This document shows, piece by piece, positions 34,937 to 44,202 of a DNA stretch of 64,000 nucleotides; the stretch's first letter is position 1; each line of letters starts with the position of its first letter. The translations under genes were made by a program, and so were the position numbers. Source of the stretch: Calothrix brevissima NIES-22 (GTDB taxonomy: Bacteria > Cyanobacteriota > Cyanobacteriia > Cyanobacteriales > Nostocaceae); the NCBI RefSeq assembly GCF_002367995.1, contig NZ_AP018207.1:2587083-2651082 (forward strand), in the 5' to 3' direction. The notes below the pieces were generated by a model that saw nothing but the letters and a program-made list of their open reading frames with translations, was not told where the DNA came from and searched no databases.

Positions 34937-35313
34937 GAGTTTCTATACTCCTAGTATCCGCTTACCTACTAAATTTAGTCTTTTAAGGCTCAGGATTGTA
35001 TCTATAGTATGGTATATGTAACTGGGAAGAGAGAAACAAATGTTTATATAGGAATCCTATGTAAATAAAAGGGATAAAGGAAGGGAAGGAGGACAAGGAA
35101 GACGACTAACAATTGTACAGACGCGATGAATCGCGTCTCTGACCAATGACCAATGACAAATGACCATTGACCATTATATTTAATTACCCCGACCTATTTA
35201 TTTTTGAAATTAATTCTCTGGCAAAAATACATAAAATTATAGGTGGTCTTGCAACCACCTATTTTCCCCTCATATTTAGAATTTACTTGCAGCACCCTTA
35301 GTGAAAAATATAA
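34937..35313. repeat. Intergenic gap with tandem repeats and palindrome
   Basis: Within the gap are GGACAAGGAAGAC units (35077-35105), the palindrome AGACGCGAT-GA-ATCGCGTCT at 35119-35138 (see 16139-16160), and TGACCAATGAC / TGACCATTGAC units to about 35173. The 140 bases downstream of ndhD include TAGGTGGTCTTGCAACCACCTA (35242-35263), a short hairpin that may end ndhD. Confidence 0.7.
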
Positions 35314-36927
35314 TTACTCAGTAATATTAACCAAATTTTCAACTGGAGAAGCAGCCAATGTTGGCGCTTTCAACAAACGAGAGTAGAGGCTTGATGGTTG
35401 CTGATGAGCAACAACTGGTAGAACTTGGCGTGCATGAGCAGCTAATTCTACTGCTTTGACATCATAAGTTTGGGTGATTAACTTGGGATATAAACCAATA
35501 CCGATGATGGGAACTAAAAGACAAGCGGTGATAAACAATTCGCGGGGTCTAACATCAGGGATGAATTTATCGAGGTGTAACTCTTCGTTTTGCTTACCGT
35601 AGAATACTTGACGCAACATCGACAGTAAGTAAATCGGAGTCAAAATTACGCCGACTGCGGAGAGTAATACAACTACAACTTTGAAGTTAGAACTGTAAAC
35701 ATCACTGCTAGAAATACCCAGGAATACCATCAATTCACCGACAAATCCGCTCATTCCTGGTAAAGCGAGGGAAGCCATTGAACCTACTGTGAATAGAGCA
35801 AAAGTGCGGGGCATTACTTTACCCATACCGCCCATTTTGTCCATCATCAAGGTGTGGGTACGTTCGTAAGTTACACCAGAGAGGAAGAACAAGCTAGCAG
35901 CAATTAAGCCGTGAGAAACCATCTGGAGAACAGCGCCGCTAATCCCAATTTCTGTATAGGAAGCAATCCCAATTAATACAAACCCCATGTGGGCAATTGA
36001 AGAGTAAGCCAAACGACGTTTGAGGTTAGTTTGAGCAAAGGCGCAGCAAGCACCGTAGACAATATTTACTACACCCAAGATTGCCAATACTGGGGCAAAT
36101 GTCACATGGGCATTAGGTAACATTTCAATATTAAAACGGATGAGTGCATAGCCTCCCATTTTCAGCAATACACCAGCCAAAATCATTGAACCAGGTGCAG
36201 AGGCTTCACCGTGAGCATCAGGTAACCAAGTATGTAGAGGGAAAATTGGCATTTTCACGCCAAAGGCAATTAAGAAACCTGCGTAAACTAATAGTTCAAA
36301 TGCTGTAGAATAATCTTTCATTCCTAGAGCCACCATGTCAAAGGTGACGGTATCTCCAGAGAATGCCATTGCAAAACCAGCTATCAGAATAAATATTGAT
36401 GCGGCAGCAGTGTAGATAATAAACTTAGTCGCAGCATAGCGGCGTTTTGCGCCACCCCAAATGGAAATTAGTAAGTATACAGGTACTAACTCGATTTCCC
36501 ACATTAAGAAGAACAATAGTAAATCCTGGGCAACAAACACGCCAAGCTGGGCGCTGTACATCACCAGCATTAATGCATAAAATAAACGCGGCTTGTTGGT
36601 TACTTTCCAAGCCGCGAAGATTGCTAGGGTGTTAATTAAGCCGGTTAGTAACACTAGAGGCATTGATAAACCGTCTACTGCTACAGACCAGTTCAATCCT
36701 AACTGTGGTATCCAAGAATATTTTTCTACTAGTTGGAAGCCGGAATTGTGGAAGTCGTAGTGATGCCAAAAGGCATAAATCATGAGGGCAAAGTCTGCTA
36801 GTGCTACCCCTAAACCGTACCAGCGAACGGTTTTACCTTCTTTGTCGGGAATCAACGGGATGGCTAGGGATGCCATCAGAGGCAAGAGTATTATGGCTGT
36901 TAGCCAAGGGATTTGAATAAGACTCAT
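35314..36927 (-). CDS. ndhD: NAD(P)H dehydrogenase-1 subunit D
   Basis: NdhD is a proton-pumping membrane subunit of the thylakoid NDH-1 complex, which takes electrons from ferredoxin for respiration and cyclic flow. Starting at ATG 36925-36927 (537 residues), about 14 helices are seen. The conserved [13 protein letters not shown] helix contains the key Glu, and [32 protein letters not shown] is the antiporter-type core. The respiratory (D1/D2) type is likelier than the CO2-uptake D3/D4 type, because no ndhF3 or cupA genes are near. It is monocistronic here. Confidence 0.93.
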   Translation of the reverse strand: MSLIQIPWLTAIILLPLMASLAIPLIPDKEGKTVRWYGLGVALADFALMIYAFWHHYDFHNSGFQLVEKYSWIPQLGLNWSVAVDGLSMPLVLLTGLINTLAIFAAWKVTNKPRLFYALMLVMYSAQLGVFVAQDLLLFFLMWEIELVPVYLLISIWGGAKRRYAATKFIIYTAAASIFILIAGFAMAFSGDTVTFDMVALGMKDYSTAFELLVYAGFLIAFGVKMPIFPLHTWLPDAHGEASAPGSMILAGVLLKMGGYALIRFNIEMLPNAHVTFAPVLAILGVVNIVYGACCAFAQTNLKRRLAYSSIAHMGFVLIGIASYTEIGISGAVLQMVSHGLIAASLFFLSGVTYERTHTLMMDKMGGMGKVMPRTFALFTVGSMASLALPGMSGFVGELMVFLGISSSDVYSSNFKVVVVLLSAVGVILTPIYLLSMLRQVFYGKQNEELHLDKFIPDVRPRELFITACLLVPIIGIGLYPKLITQTYDVKAVELAAHARQVLPVVAHQQPSSLYSRLLKAPTLAASPVENLVNITE

Positions 36928-37272
36928 CACTTTTGACAATTGATTTACAATTTTCTTTTGATTACAGTATATGAACGAGCTTGTAGTTTTGTAAACGTAA
37001 TTTATCCCTACGAGAGTAAATCTTAAGATTTGGATAGAGATAAATACTCACCATTTTGCCGTCCACCATTCTAATTGTAAAGTTTTGCAACGTCAATGTG
37101 TGGTCTATTTTTTTGTAAATTTCAAACCAAAATTTTGCGGATGGGCTGGAAGCTATTCAGGGATAGGTTTATAGCAAAAGTTAAATTTAGAAATTTGCTG
37201 GAAGAAACAATCAACTATTTGTAACTGAATATGTAAAGCTTTGTTGTGAGTGATTACTCGCCCCATTATTAA
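36928..37272. other. ndhD upstream region
   Basis: This 345-base AT-rich stretch should hold the ndhD promoter and leader. It contains no repeat or hairpin of note until the MITE at 37273. No open frame looks coding. Confidence 0.4.
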
Positions 37273-37477
37273 GCAGGGCTGTTTAGTTCCCTAACATGGG
37301 TAAAATTGCAAGATACAAAGAGACAAAAATTGAGAACAAGCGCACAATGTTAGCCAAAAATTTTTGCGCCTTCTACCCAAAATACGTGATTTTTCTTTGC
37401 GTCTTTGCGCCTTTGCGCCTTTGCGTGAGATTATCCTCTTGACAAATTTCCAACACCAGCGAATGAAACAGCCCTGC
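37273..37477. mobile_element. 205-bp MITE with 8-bp target duplication
   Basis: The ends GCAGGGCTGTTT and AAACAGCCCTGC are perfect 12-bp inverted repeats. The flanks 37265-37272 and 37478-37485 are both ATTATTAA, a target-site duplication of 8 bp. The inside contains TTTGCGTCTTTGCGCC tandem words and no real gene. It needs a transposase from elsewhere. Confidence 0.85.
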
Positions 37478-37623
37478 ATTATTAAGGGGGTAATTTTGAT
37501 TGAAGATAGCTGCAAACCCAATAGAGCGCCCACAGGCTGTAAGCCATTGGCTCTCAGTACAAAGCCCACAAAAGTGGGCTGAATTTTTTAGTAGCACTAT
37601 ATATATAGTGATGGCTGCTCAAG

Positions 37624-38133
37624 TTAAACAATGCGGTTGACAATTGTCCACACATCACCATCGGAGCGCACGTGAGGAACGGAGATTGTTTTGAAGCCGG
37701 TAATAAAAGGCTTGTAATAAACTTGCCAATACAAAGGACTTAGCTCATCGGCGCAAGATTTCAGCAGGCGGATTTCGGTTGCTAATTCGCCAGCGAGTTG
37801 ATTAATGCGTTGCGCATGAACTTGGGCAACGCTTCTCGCTTCTTCTAGCTGCTGCTGGAGGGTGAGTTGTTTAGAATTAATGTGCCAATTTGCGAGTTCT
37901 ACTTGTTTTTGTTCTAGCTGAAGTTCTAAAGCTGCGATCGCATCATCAATACCTTTGATTTCTACTGCTAGTTGAGCATTTTCTCTAGCAAAGCGACGGT
38001 AAGCTTCGGCGATCGCGCTGGGTGAATTATGCTCGCTGGGCACTATATTATTTACAGTGAAACTAGCGCGTTCTTGTTCGAGAACCAGAATTTGCTGGCG
38101 AATGGCTGCTATTTCTGAGACAATTTGCTGCAT
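37624..38133 (-). CDS. Coiled-coil hypothetical protein
   Basis: This 169-residue protein is largely alpha-helical with heptad-like spacing over about 50-125 (ARENAQLAVEIKGIDDAIAALELQLEQKQVELANW). A short C-terminal domain ends SDGDVWTIVNRIV. There is no membrane segment or known motif. It starts 9 bases after thrB on the same strand and is very likely cotranscribed with it. The function is not recognised, and the link to threonine synthesis may be positional only. Confidence 0.7.
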   Translation of the reverse strand: MQQIVSEIAAIRQQILVLEQERASFTVNNIVPSEHNSPSAIAEAYRRFARENAQLAVEIKGIDDAIAALELQLEQKQVELANWHINSKQLTLQQQLEEARSVAQVHAQRINQLAGELATEIRLLKSCADELSPLYWQVYYKPFITGFKTISVPHVRSDGDVWTIVNRIV

Positions 38134-38142
38134 AATTCCTGT

Positions 38143-39066
38143 TTATCCTTGTTTAACGCTTCTCGCGCCTTGGTTATCCAGAGAAAGCGATCGCACTACA
38201 GCTGAAATTTCTTCTGCTTGCCAAGCAGTTCTCATCGCCGCTTCTACAGCTTGAGCATTTTCTGCATCGGCTAAAGCTAACAATGTCGGCCCTGCACCAC
38301 TAATTACCATGCCATAAGCACCAGCAGCTACAGCCGCCATATTTACAGCATCGTAACCACGAATTAAAGCTTTACGATAGGGCTGATGTAATTTATCTTG
38401 CAAAGCTGTCTTTAACCATTCTCCCTTACCAGTTGCCAAACCACGCAGCAATAATCCTAAATGGGCGGTATTGAAAATGGCATCAGCACGGCTAAATTCA
38501 GTGGGGAGAACTCGCCGCGCCTCGGAAGTTGAAAGTTCAAAATCAGGAATCGCCAAAACTGGAATAATATTTTCCTGCCAAGGTACATCACAAATTTCCC
38601 AAGCTGCACCATTGCTAGCAGCTAGACGACATCCGCCTAATAAAGCGGGGACTACATTATCTGGATGTCCTTCCATTGCGATCGCTAATTCCATTACTTG
38701 CAACTGCGAGAGAGGTTCCCCAGCTAGTTGATTCGCCGCAACCAAACCCCCGACAATTGCAGTCGCCGAACTACCCAAACCCCGCGCCAACGGTACACCT
38801 AGCTGAATTTCAATTTTCACACTCGGCGGTATCTGCTCTATATATTGATATAGCTTCACAAAAGCTTGATAGAGCAAATTACTCTCATCAGTTTGTACTC
38901 CGTCAGCTTCCTCACCCGTGACATGAATAGTTAACCCGCCTTCATCTAGACGACTGAAATTAAACACGTTGTACAGCGTTAAAGCTGCACCGATACAGTC
39001 AAAACCAGGCCCCAAATTAGCAGTGGTGGCGGGAACAGTAACAGTTACACCAGAAACAACAGACAT
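38143..39066 (-). CDS. thrB: Homoserine kinase
   Basis: ThrB phosphorylates homoserine with ATP, the committed step to threonine. The 307 residues (from ATG 39064-39066; a TTG two codons earlier is also in frame) show the GHMP-kinase N-terminus [18 protein letters not shown], the ATP-binding [31 protein letters not shown], and the C-terminal [17 protein letters not shown]. Soluble. The downstream coiled-coil gene overlaps the same transcript. Confidence 0.96.
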   Translation of the reverse strand: MSVVSGVTVTVPATTANLGPGFDCIGAALTLYNVFNFSRLDEGGLTIHVTGEEADGVQTDESNLLYQAFVKLYQYIEQIPPSVKIEIQLGVPLARGLGSSATAIVGGLVAANQLAGEPLSQLQVMELAIAMEGHPDNVVPALLGGCRLAASNGAAWEICDVPWQENIIPVLAIPDFELSTSEARRVLPTEFSRADAIFNTAHLGLLLRGLATGKGEWLKTALQDKLHQPYRKALIRGYDAVNMAAVAAGAYGMVISGAGPTLLALADAENAQAVEAAMRTAWQAEEISAVVRSLSLDNQGARSVKQG

Positions 39067-39219
39067 CTGCAAATCTCACTAATCAATCAACCAGCATCCC
39101 ATGTAAATGATTGATTTGCGCATTTTTTGTCAATTGTTATTGGGCATAGGGCATGGGGCATTGGGCATGGGGATTAGCTATTTTTCCTTTGCGCCTACTC
39201 CTGTGCTTGATGCATGTAA

Positions 39220-39333
39220 TACCAATTTAATATGAAGATTCATATAATTTAGCCTGCGTAGGCAGGCTTTGTTTGTTTAGCCCCAGGCTTCTAGCCTGCG
39301 GGCGTTTATGTGCAGCTTCACAGAGAATTGGTA
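39220..39333. repeat. Repeat with TACCAATT ends and GCCTGC core
   Basis: TACCAATT at 39220 faces AATTGGTA ending 39333, and both are followed inward by TGAAG-containing sequence. The interior (39252-39308) shares its GCCTGC..GGCAGGC..TAGCCCCAGGCTT..GCGGGCGTTTAT core with the elements at 18825 and 56736, which have quite different ends. Confidence 0.6.
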
Positions 39334-39370
39334 TAAACTAATGTCCATCGAAATTGCATAACTACTAATA

Positions 39371-39484
39371 AGGGAACTCCAGAAAATAAATTATCCCAAA
39401 TTGTAGGGGCGGGGTAACCCCGCCCCTACGAGTTGCGGGCTTAGTAAGTTAATGATTGGGATGTTTTTTTATTTGGAAGTCCCT
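39371..39484. mobile_element. Intact 114-bp MITE-like repeat (family A)
   Basis: The ends AGGGAACTCCA and TGGAAGTCCCT are inverted repeats with two mismatches. The middle is a perfect palindrome built on GTAGGGGCGGGG / CCCCGCCCCTAC. Exactly the same 114-base layout is seen in the copy at 48820-50389 after removing the TnpB element, and a third copy lies at 56718-57008. No gene inside. Confidence 0.75.
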
Positions 39485-39555
39485 AAGGGATGTCAACAGT
39501 CAACAGTCAACAGCCCTCATGATGGATTGTGCAACTTAAAAGCAGAATAGCTGAT

Positions 39556-41901
39556 CTACAAATGTTTGAGATAATGCACTATCGCCTCTGCAGTTGGTAA
39601 GTTAGTTGCAAGAAGAACTTGGTTAATGTTACAGCTTCTTAAGAATGCTTCTTCATTAGCTTGACCAGGCTGAGTTACGAGAAAATCTCTGAGGAAAATT
39701 ACTGCTAAAACCTCTCCTGAATTTACCAAGGAATTAATAGTTTGATATCCTCCAGATGTAGCGGCGGGAATTTGTTGACTAACAGTAATACCTGCTTGTT
39801 GACTTAAAACTTCACTGATAGATGGCCAAGCAACAGTTAGACTCTGTGAGAAAAATTCTTTATGTTGATTCACCAACTCAGCTAATTCTGATTTTTTGCT
39901 GTCGTGAGCTATGAGAACTATATTTTTTTGACTGATCATTGGCTGTGGCTCACTTACAGGTATTTGTTGTTCGGCTATTTCATCAGATAGTGTTTTTTCT
40001 GTGCCAAAAATTTCGGCAAATGTTTGACTAATTGATTCTGAAGTTTGATTACTGACTAATTCTGGCATTACTTCATCTTCTGCACCTTCAGGTTCAGATT
40101 TAGAAGTAACAACTAATTCTGGCGTTGTTTCATCTTCTGCACTTTCAGGTTCAGATTTAGAAGTAACAACTAATTCTTCTACTTCTTCTAAAGATTCAAT
40201 ATTAGTTGTTTCTGCAACTTCATTAACTGTTGCAGGTACAGCATCAACATCTTGTACAGGTTCTAAATTGCCAATATCTGCAACTAATTCTTCTGTATTA
40301 TTGGCAATTAAATTAACTTCGTGATCGCTGATATCTGCTGATTCATTAACTTCGCTGACTACTTCCGTTGGTGTTTCAACTATTGATGCATCATCAGCAC
40401 TAATATCAGGAACTTCACTCACGATATCGGATGAACCGCTAACTATAGAGCCGGAGACAATCAGCACATCTTCTGTAAATGTACCTTCTTCATCGTGACT
40501 AAACTCTGGAGTAAAGTTATCAACAAATTCTGGGGCTTCTACTGGTGCAATATCTACGTTAACTTCATTTACCGCATCTTCATTACTAATACTTTCGTCA
40601 GTATCGCTAATTGACTCAAAGGGTAGATTTACATTACGCACTTGTACAATAGTGAAGTCTTGTAAAATTTCCTCCACATCTGAGGGAACTTCACTAATTG
40701 ATTCTGGCGGTTGAGCAAGAATATCTCGCGGTTGCACATTAGTAAATTCTTGGAGAATTTCCTCGTCTTCCACGATATTTTGTTCATTAATATCCGTAGG
40801 AACTTCGCTCACACTCTGATATGACTGGCTGGCAATATCTCGTGGTTGAACTATTGTGAATTCTCGCGAAATTTCTGCATCTTCATCAATATATTGCTCG
40901 TTAATATCTCCAATAATTTCATTTGATGTTGCAACACTTTCTTCATTTATAGCTGTAGGAGTTTCACTTACTGCTTCTGATGTTGGCGCGATCGCATCTT
41001 GGGGTTGTATAAAAGTGACTTCTTCGGTTTCTGGGGTAGCCACACTTTCTTGATCAATAGTCCCAGGAACTTCACTTACCGCTTCTGATGTTGACGTAAT
41101 GATATCTTGAGGTTGTATAAAAGTGACTGCTTCTAGTGTAGCCACACTTTCTTCATTAACAGTCCCAGGAACTTCACTTACCGCCTCTGGTGTTGGCGTA
41201 ATGATATCTTGAGGTTGTATAAAAGTGACTGCTTCAGGTTCTGGGTTAGCCACACTTTCTTCATTAACAGTTCCAGGAACTTCACTTACCGCTTCTGGTG
41301 TTGGTGTAACAACATCTTGGGATTGTATAAAGGTAACTTCTTCTTCTGCTGTTGGTGTACTTACATCAGCTTCTAGTTCACCAGTTTCATCTGAAGTTTC
41401 TAAGATATTTTCTAGAGCATTAATTGCTTCTTCTAATTCTGTAGATTCTACTTCGTTTTGTGTTTGGCTAACTTCTGGTTCAGATTGACTGACTACCTCT
41501 GGAGTTTGATTAGTGCTAAGTCGCCCAGAAAATATTGCTGGATCTATCGTTCTAAAGACTGTTTCTGCCAATTGTTCTGACGCTGGAATTATATCTTCCA
41601 CTATCATCGTGTAATCGCCAATGCGAATAACGTCTTTATCCTTTAATAAAAATGGTCTATTTTTTTCCGCTAGTTTACCGTTAATAATTGAGCCATTTCT
41701 ACTACCAAGGTCGCAGAAATAGTAACTTCCACTTTGAATAAAGAATTTACCATGCATTCTACTAACATCAGGGCTGTCTAGAACTACATCACAATCAGGA
41801 GAACGACCGATAACGCATTCTCCTTTTGGTGTAGTTGCTAATGCTAAATCAAGTTCGTTAACTTCATTTAGGGTTGGTGAGTAGTTAACTTTTATTTTCA
41901 T
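39556..41901 (-). CDS. FHA domain, acidic repeats, methylglyoxal-synthase-like domain
   Basis: This is the last gene of the tail cluster, 781 residues. Residues 20-95 form an FHA domain (CVIGRSPDCDV, VSRMHGKF, DLGSRNGSIING). Residues about 185-470 contain some seven acidic repeats of 30-45 residues with FTIVQPRDI / VTFIQPQDI and SEVPGTVNEESVA cores. More acidic linker follows to 650. Residues 658-781 match methylglyoxal synthase (IVLIAHDSKKSELAELVNQH, VIFLRDFLVTQP, ATNLPTAEAIVHYL). Key residues of the enzyme differ: GGDQQIG reads GGYQTIN, and the QPH His is lost. An inactive, binding role is inferred. Its start overlaps the upstream gene by 4 bases. Confidence 0.8.
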   Translation of the reverse strand: MKIKVNYSPTLNEVNELDLALATTPKGECVIGRSPDCDVVLDSPDVSRMHGKFFIQSGSYYFCDLGSRNGSIINGKLAEKNRPFLLKDKDVIRIGDYTMIVEDIIPASEQLAETVFRTIDPAIFSGRLSTNQTPEVVSQSEPEVSQTQNEVESTELEEAINALENILETSDETGELEADVSTPTAEEEVTFIQSQDVVTPTPEAVSEVPGTVNEESVANPEPEAVTFIQPQDIITPTPEAVSEVPGTVNEESVATLEAVTFIQPQDIITSTSEAVSEVPGTIDQESVATPETEEVTFIQPQDAIAPTSEAVSETPTAINEESVATSNEIIGDINEQYIDEDAEISREFTIVQPRDIASQSYQSVSEVPTDINEQNIVEDEEILQEFTNVQPRDILAQPPESISEVPSDVEEILQDFTIVQVRNVNLPFESISDTDESISNEDAVNEVNVDIAPVEAPEFVDNFTPEFSHDEEGTFTEDVLIVSGSIVSGSSDIVSEVPDISADDASIVETPTEVVSEVNESADISDHEVNLIANNTEELVADIGNLEPVQDVDAVPATVNEVAETTNIESLEEVEELVVTSKSEPESAEDETTPELVVTSKSEPEGAEDEVMPELVSNQTSESISQTFAEIFGTEKTLSDEIAEQQIPVSEPQPMISQKNIVLIAHDSKKSELAELVNQHKEFFSQSLTVAWPSISEVLSQQAGITVSQQIPAATSGGYQTINSLVNSGEVLAVIFLRDFLVTQPGQANEEAFLRSCNINQVLLATNLPTAEAIVHYLKHL

Positions 41902-42101
41902 ATTAATTTTTGGTTAATTTTATTAATTTCTGTAACCCAGCGTTGACGGGTTTTATGCTCTAAATTAAAAATATCATCTTGTGACCAGTGGAAGTGATAA
42001 GCGATGAAAGCTACCTCCTCATATAAGGTATCAGAGGGGTAGCTGACTACTCCCCCGCGAGTTTTAGCTCGACTGAATATTGAGTATTGCAATGAGGACA
42101 T
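41898..42101 (-). CDS. Small DUF6760-like tail-cluster protein
   Basis: This 67-residue protein has core YPSDTLYEEVAFIAYHFHW followed by a basic, helical end (HKTRQRWVTEINKINQ). I recognise this as the short protein (DUF6760 type) that accompanies contractile tail genes in bacterial injection systems. The start at 42101 makes it overlap the end of the upstream gene by 55 bases in another frame; no usable start exists after that gene's stop. It overlaps the FHA gene by ATGA, a sign of translational coupling. Confidence 0.7.
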   Translation of the reverse strand: MSSLQYSIFSRAKTRGGVVSYPSDTLYEEVAFIAYHFHWSQDDIFNLEHKTRQRWVTEINKINQKLI

Positions 42102-42427
42102 TGTGTGGGTATCTCGACGTTTCCTTGTTGATTAATACGATTATAAAATTCTCTCAGATAAGCAATATCATGCAAGAGTAGACCTTCTAATAAATCGGGA
42201 CTAACAGAGTTTAAGCTACCTAAGCGGGTAATAACTCGTGATAGCATTACTAAAGTACCATAGGCTGGATTCTCCTGAACTTTGCGTTCTTGTTGTACCA
42301 CAATTTCATCTTTGGCGGTAGCTAAACGCATCACTCCATGACGATGAACTCGGCTTTGGCTATCAATCAATCCTCTAGGAAGAATAAAGTTAAATTCAGT
42401 AACGAGATTATCTTGCTTACGACCCAT
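42047..42427 (-). CDS. Tail-cluster protein with CxxC motif (paralogue 2)
   Basis: This 126-residue protein resembles the 108-residue product of the gene before it over about 90 residues: EFNFILPRGLID, HRHGVMRLATAKDEI, YGTLVMLSRVITRLGSL, LREFYNRIN. It carries an extra C-terminal CPHCNTQY motif, a single CxxC pair. Proteins of this type occur beside tail tube genes in contractile injection clusters and in phages, where the equivalent position often encodes tail assembly chaperones. That role is inferred from position. The start is ATG 42427. Confidence 0.7.
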   Translation of the reverse strand: MGRKQDNLVTEFNFILPRGLIDSQSRVHRHGVMRLATAKDEIVVQQERKVQENPAYGTLVMLSRVITRLGSLNSVSPDLLEGLLLHDIAYLREFYNRINQQGNVEIPTQCPHCNTQYSVELKLAGE

Positions 42428-42534
42428 ACCAATTTTAGTTTTAGATTATAGATTCTATAGATTTTGAGCAGTTAGGGCAAAGTCCCGGCTTCTTTTTCAA
42501 ACCTTGAAAGGTAGAAGTCGGGAATTTAAGATTG

Positions 42535-42640
42535 TCATTTGTCAATCGTCATTTGTCATTGGATATTGAACTATGAGCTATAGACTATAGACTATGGACT
42601 ATTGACTATTGACTATTGACTATTGACTATTGACTAGAAC
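42535..42640. repeat. Tandem repeats running into a tail gene
   Basis: GTCATTTGTCAATC-type units (42533-42560) are followed by GACTATAGACTATGGACTATTGACTATTGACTA units to about 42636. The last two units encode the final residues (VNSQ) and the stop of the minus-strand gene ending at 42620. Confidence 0.85.
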
Positions 42641-42946
42641 TGCTGGAGAATTTGCTGTTTCTAAACCGTTGATTTGACGGTAAAAATCTTGGAGGTAATT
42701 TAAATCTTGGGAGAAAAAGTTTTCCACGATCGCAGGATTTACTTCCGAGAGAGCGCCCAAGCGAGTAATGACACGTGACAAAATAATAATTGTGGCGTAA
42801 GCTTCGTTAGCTTTAACTCTGGGATCGCGCAGTGGTGCGATTTCGTCTATCGCTGTTGATAAGCGCATGATACCTTGGCGATGGAGGTTACCTTCTGCGT
42901 CTAGATACCCCTTGGGTAATGTAAATTCAAACTCTGTCGGGAACAT
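42620..42946 (-). CDS. Tail-cluster protein (paralogue 1)
   Basis: This 108-residue protein begins MFPTEFEFTLPKGYLDAEGNLHRQGIMRLSTAIDEI and includes YATIIILSRVITRLGAL and LQDFYRQIN, so it is a clear paralogue of the gene after it. It starts 11 bases after the tube gene's stop and is surely in the same operon. A tail assembly or chaperone-like role is inferred from position. Its last four residues and stop come from a tandem repeat, so the native tail may have been lost or replaced. Confidence 0.7.
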   Translation of the reverse strand: MFPTEFEFTLPKGYLDAEGNLHRQGIMRLSTAIDEIAPLRDPRVKANEAYATIIILSRVITRLGALSEVNPAIVENFFSQDLNYLQDFYRQINGLETANSPAVLVNSQ

Positions 42947-42957
42947 AATTCTCCTGA

Positions 42958-43452
42958 TTACTTCACTCGCTTAAATTCCTCGAAAGCAATCTCCAGTTCT
43001 TCAATATGTAAGTCAGTGCTGCGGGCGTTTAAATCAGCTATTTTATAACTAGCAGGCCAAGCACCTGCTAATTCAAATCTCGCTTCTTCTTGATTGGCTT
43101 GATTATAAATAGATAAAGCCATGAGTTTTCTTTGATTTGCCCATTTACCATTTTGCACTTCTTCAAACCATTTCCAAAAAACCATAGAGTTAGCAATTGT
43201 TCCTCTTTTGAGAGTTATATTGCCACTTTTGACATTTCCAGGTATTTTAGTTCTAACTACTAAACCTTTAGCTGCTACTCCCCATTTATTAGAAGTAACT
43301 TCACAAATTTCAATTGCATCTTGGGTTCTTTTAAAACCTTGACATTCTAAAAAGTAGCAATCGCTATTATCTTTTTGACCGTCTAATGTCAATCCTAAAT
43401 AAAACCTATGGGTAGCAAGAATTTCTGGAAGTTTGTCAGTTGCTTGAGCCAC
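42958..43452 (-). CDS. Contractile tail tube protein (gp19-like), second copy
   Basis: This 164-residue protein is of the T4 gp19-like tube family (Hcp-like fold): FYLGLTLDGQKDNSDCYFLECQGFKRTQDAIEI, GNVKSGNITLKRGTIANSMVFWKWFEEVQNGKW, and a final EELEIAFEEFKRVK. Tube proteins form the hexameric inner tube driven through the envelope when the sheath contracts. The start is GTG (43450-43452). It pairs with the other tube gene upstream, as in extracellular and thylakoid-anchored injection systems, which have two tube paralogues. Confidence 0.85.
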   Translation of the reverse strand: MAQATDKLPEILATHRFYLGLTLDGQKDNSDCYFLECQGFKRTQDAIEICEVTSNKWGVAAKGLVVRTKIPGNVKSGNITLKRGTIANSMVFWKWFEEVQNGKWANQRKLMALSIYNQANQEEARFELAGAWPASYKIADLNARSTDLHIEELEIAFEEFKRVK

Positions 43453-43612
43453 TTTTTTTCACCAAATCAAGACAGAGGACATGGAGGAAAATGCAGTAAT
43501 TTATTTTCCCCCTGTCAAAACTGACTTTTCACGCTGCTTTAGAAAACCTTAACAGTCATGTTTCACAAAGATTGTAAATAGCCCTAAATAAGAAACTATG
43601 AATTAGGGAAAT

Positions 43613-44074
43613 TTATTTAACACGTTTAACACCTTCATGAACTAATTCGACTGTTTCTGTAGCCATATCACCACTAGAAGCTGTTAATGTTGGGCCTGTA
43701 TATTTCACAGGATAGCAATTGACAATATTCCAGCGCGCTACTTCCGTGAGTTGCTGATTGTAAGCAACTACAGAAGCTGATTTCCGATTTTGATTCCACT
43801 GCCGAGGTGTACCCATATCCTCGTTACACTTTTGATACCATTGATAAAGGTCTACATCAGCAGTGGCAATTACTTTTAGGGTAATATTCGTAAATTTGGT
43901 AACGGTAGGAGTTGCTTGTCGCCAAATTTTACCGCCTTTGGTCGAACCATGTACTTCTTGTGCAGGGGTATTTTCTACACCTAAACCGCTAATTTCTTTA
44001 ATAGATTTCTCTGTAACTCCGTCTGCTTCAAAATAAAACAGACAAGCAGCTAATAACTCTTGTTGACCTGGCAT
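43613..44074 (-). CDS. Contractile tail tube protein (gp19-like), first copy
   Basis: This 153-residue gp19-like tube protein has the family pattern LLAACLFYFEADGVTEKSIKEISGLGVENTP, then FTNITLKVIATADVDLYQWYQKCNED and the conserved end ETVELVHEGVKRVK. It is only distantly similar to the second tube protein, so the two likely sit at different levels of the tube (main stack versus baseplate-proximal adaptor). It lies 128 bases after the sheath gene and 160 before the second tube gene. Confidence 0.85.
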   Translation of the reverse strand: MPGQQELLAACLFYFEADGVTEKSIKEISGLGVENTPAQEVHGSTKGGKIWRQATPTVTKFTNITLKVIATADVDLYQWYQKCNEDMGTPRQWNQNRKSASVVAYNQQLTEVARWNIVNCYPVKYTGPTLTASSGDMATETVELVHEGVKRVK

Positions 44075-44202
44075 AACTTAACTCCTGATTGTGATTGTAG
44101 TTTGTAGATTTAAGAGGGAATTGATACCGAATTTTGGATTGTAGATTGGAGATTGATAATTTCTCCAATCCCAGAATCGAAAATTCGGTGAAATTGGCAA
44201 TA

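Noticed and set aside
37291..37597. Several overlapping 70-90 codon frames
   Set aside because: They run across the 205-bp MITE and its edges and have no start context or family resemblance.
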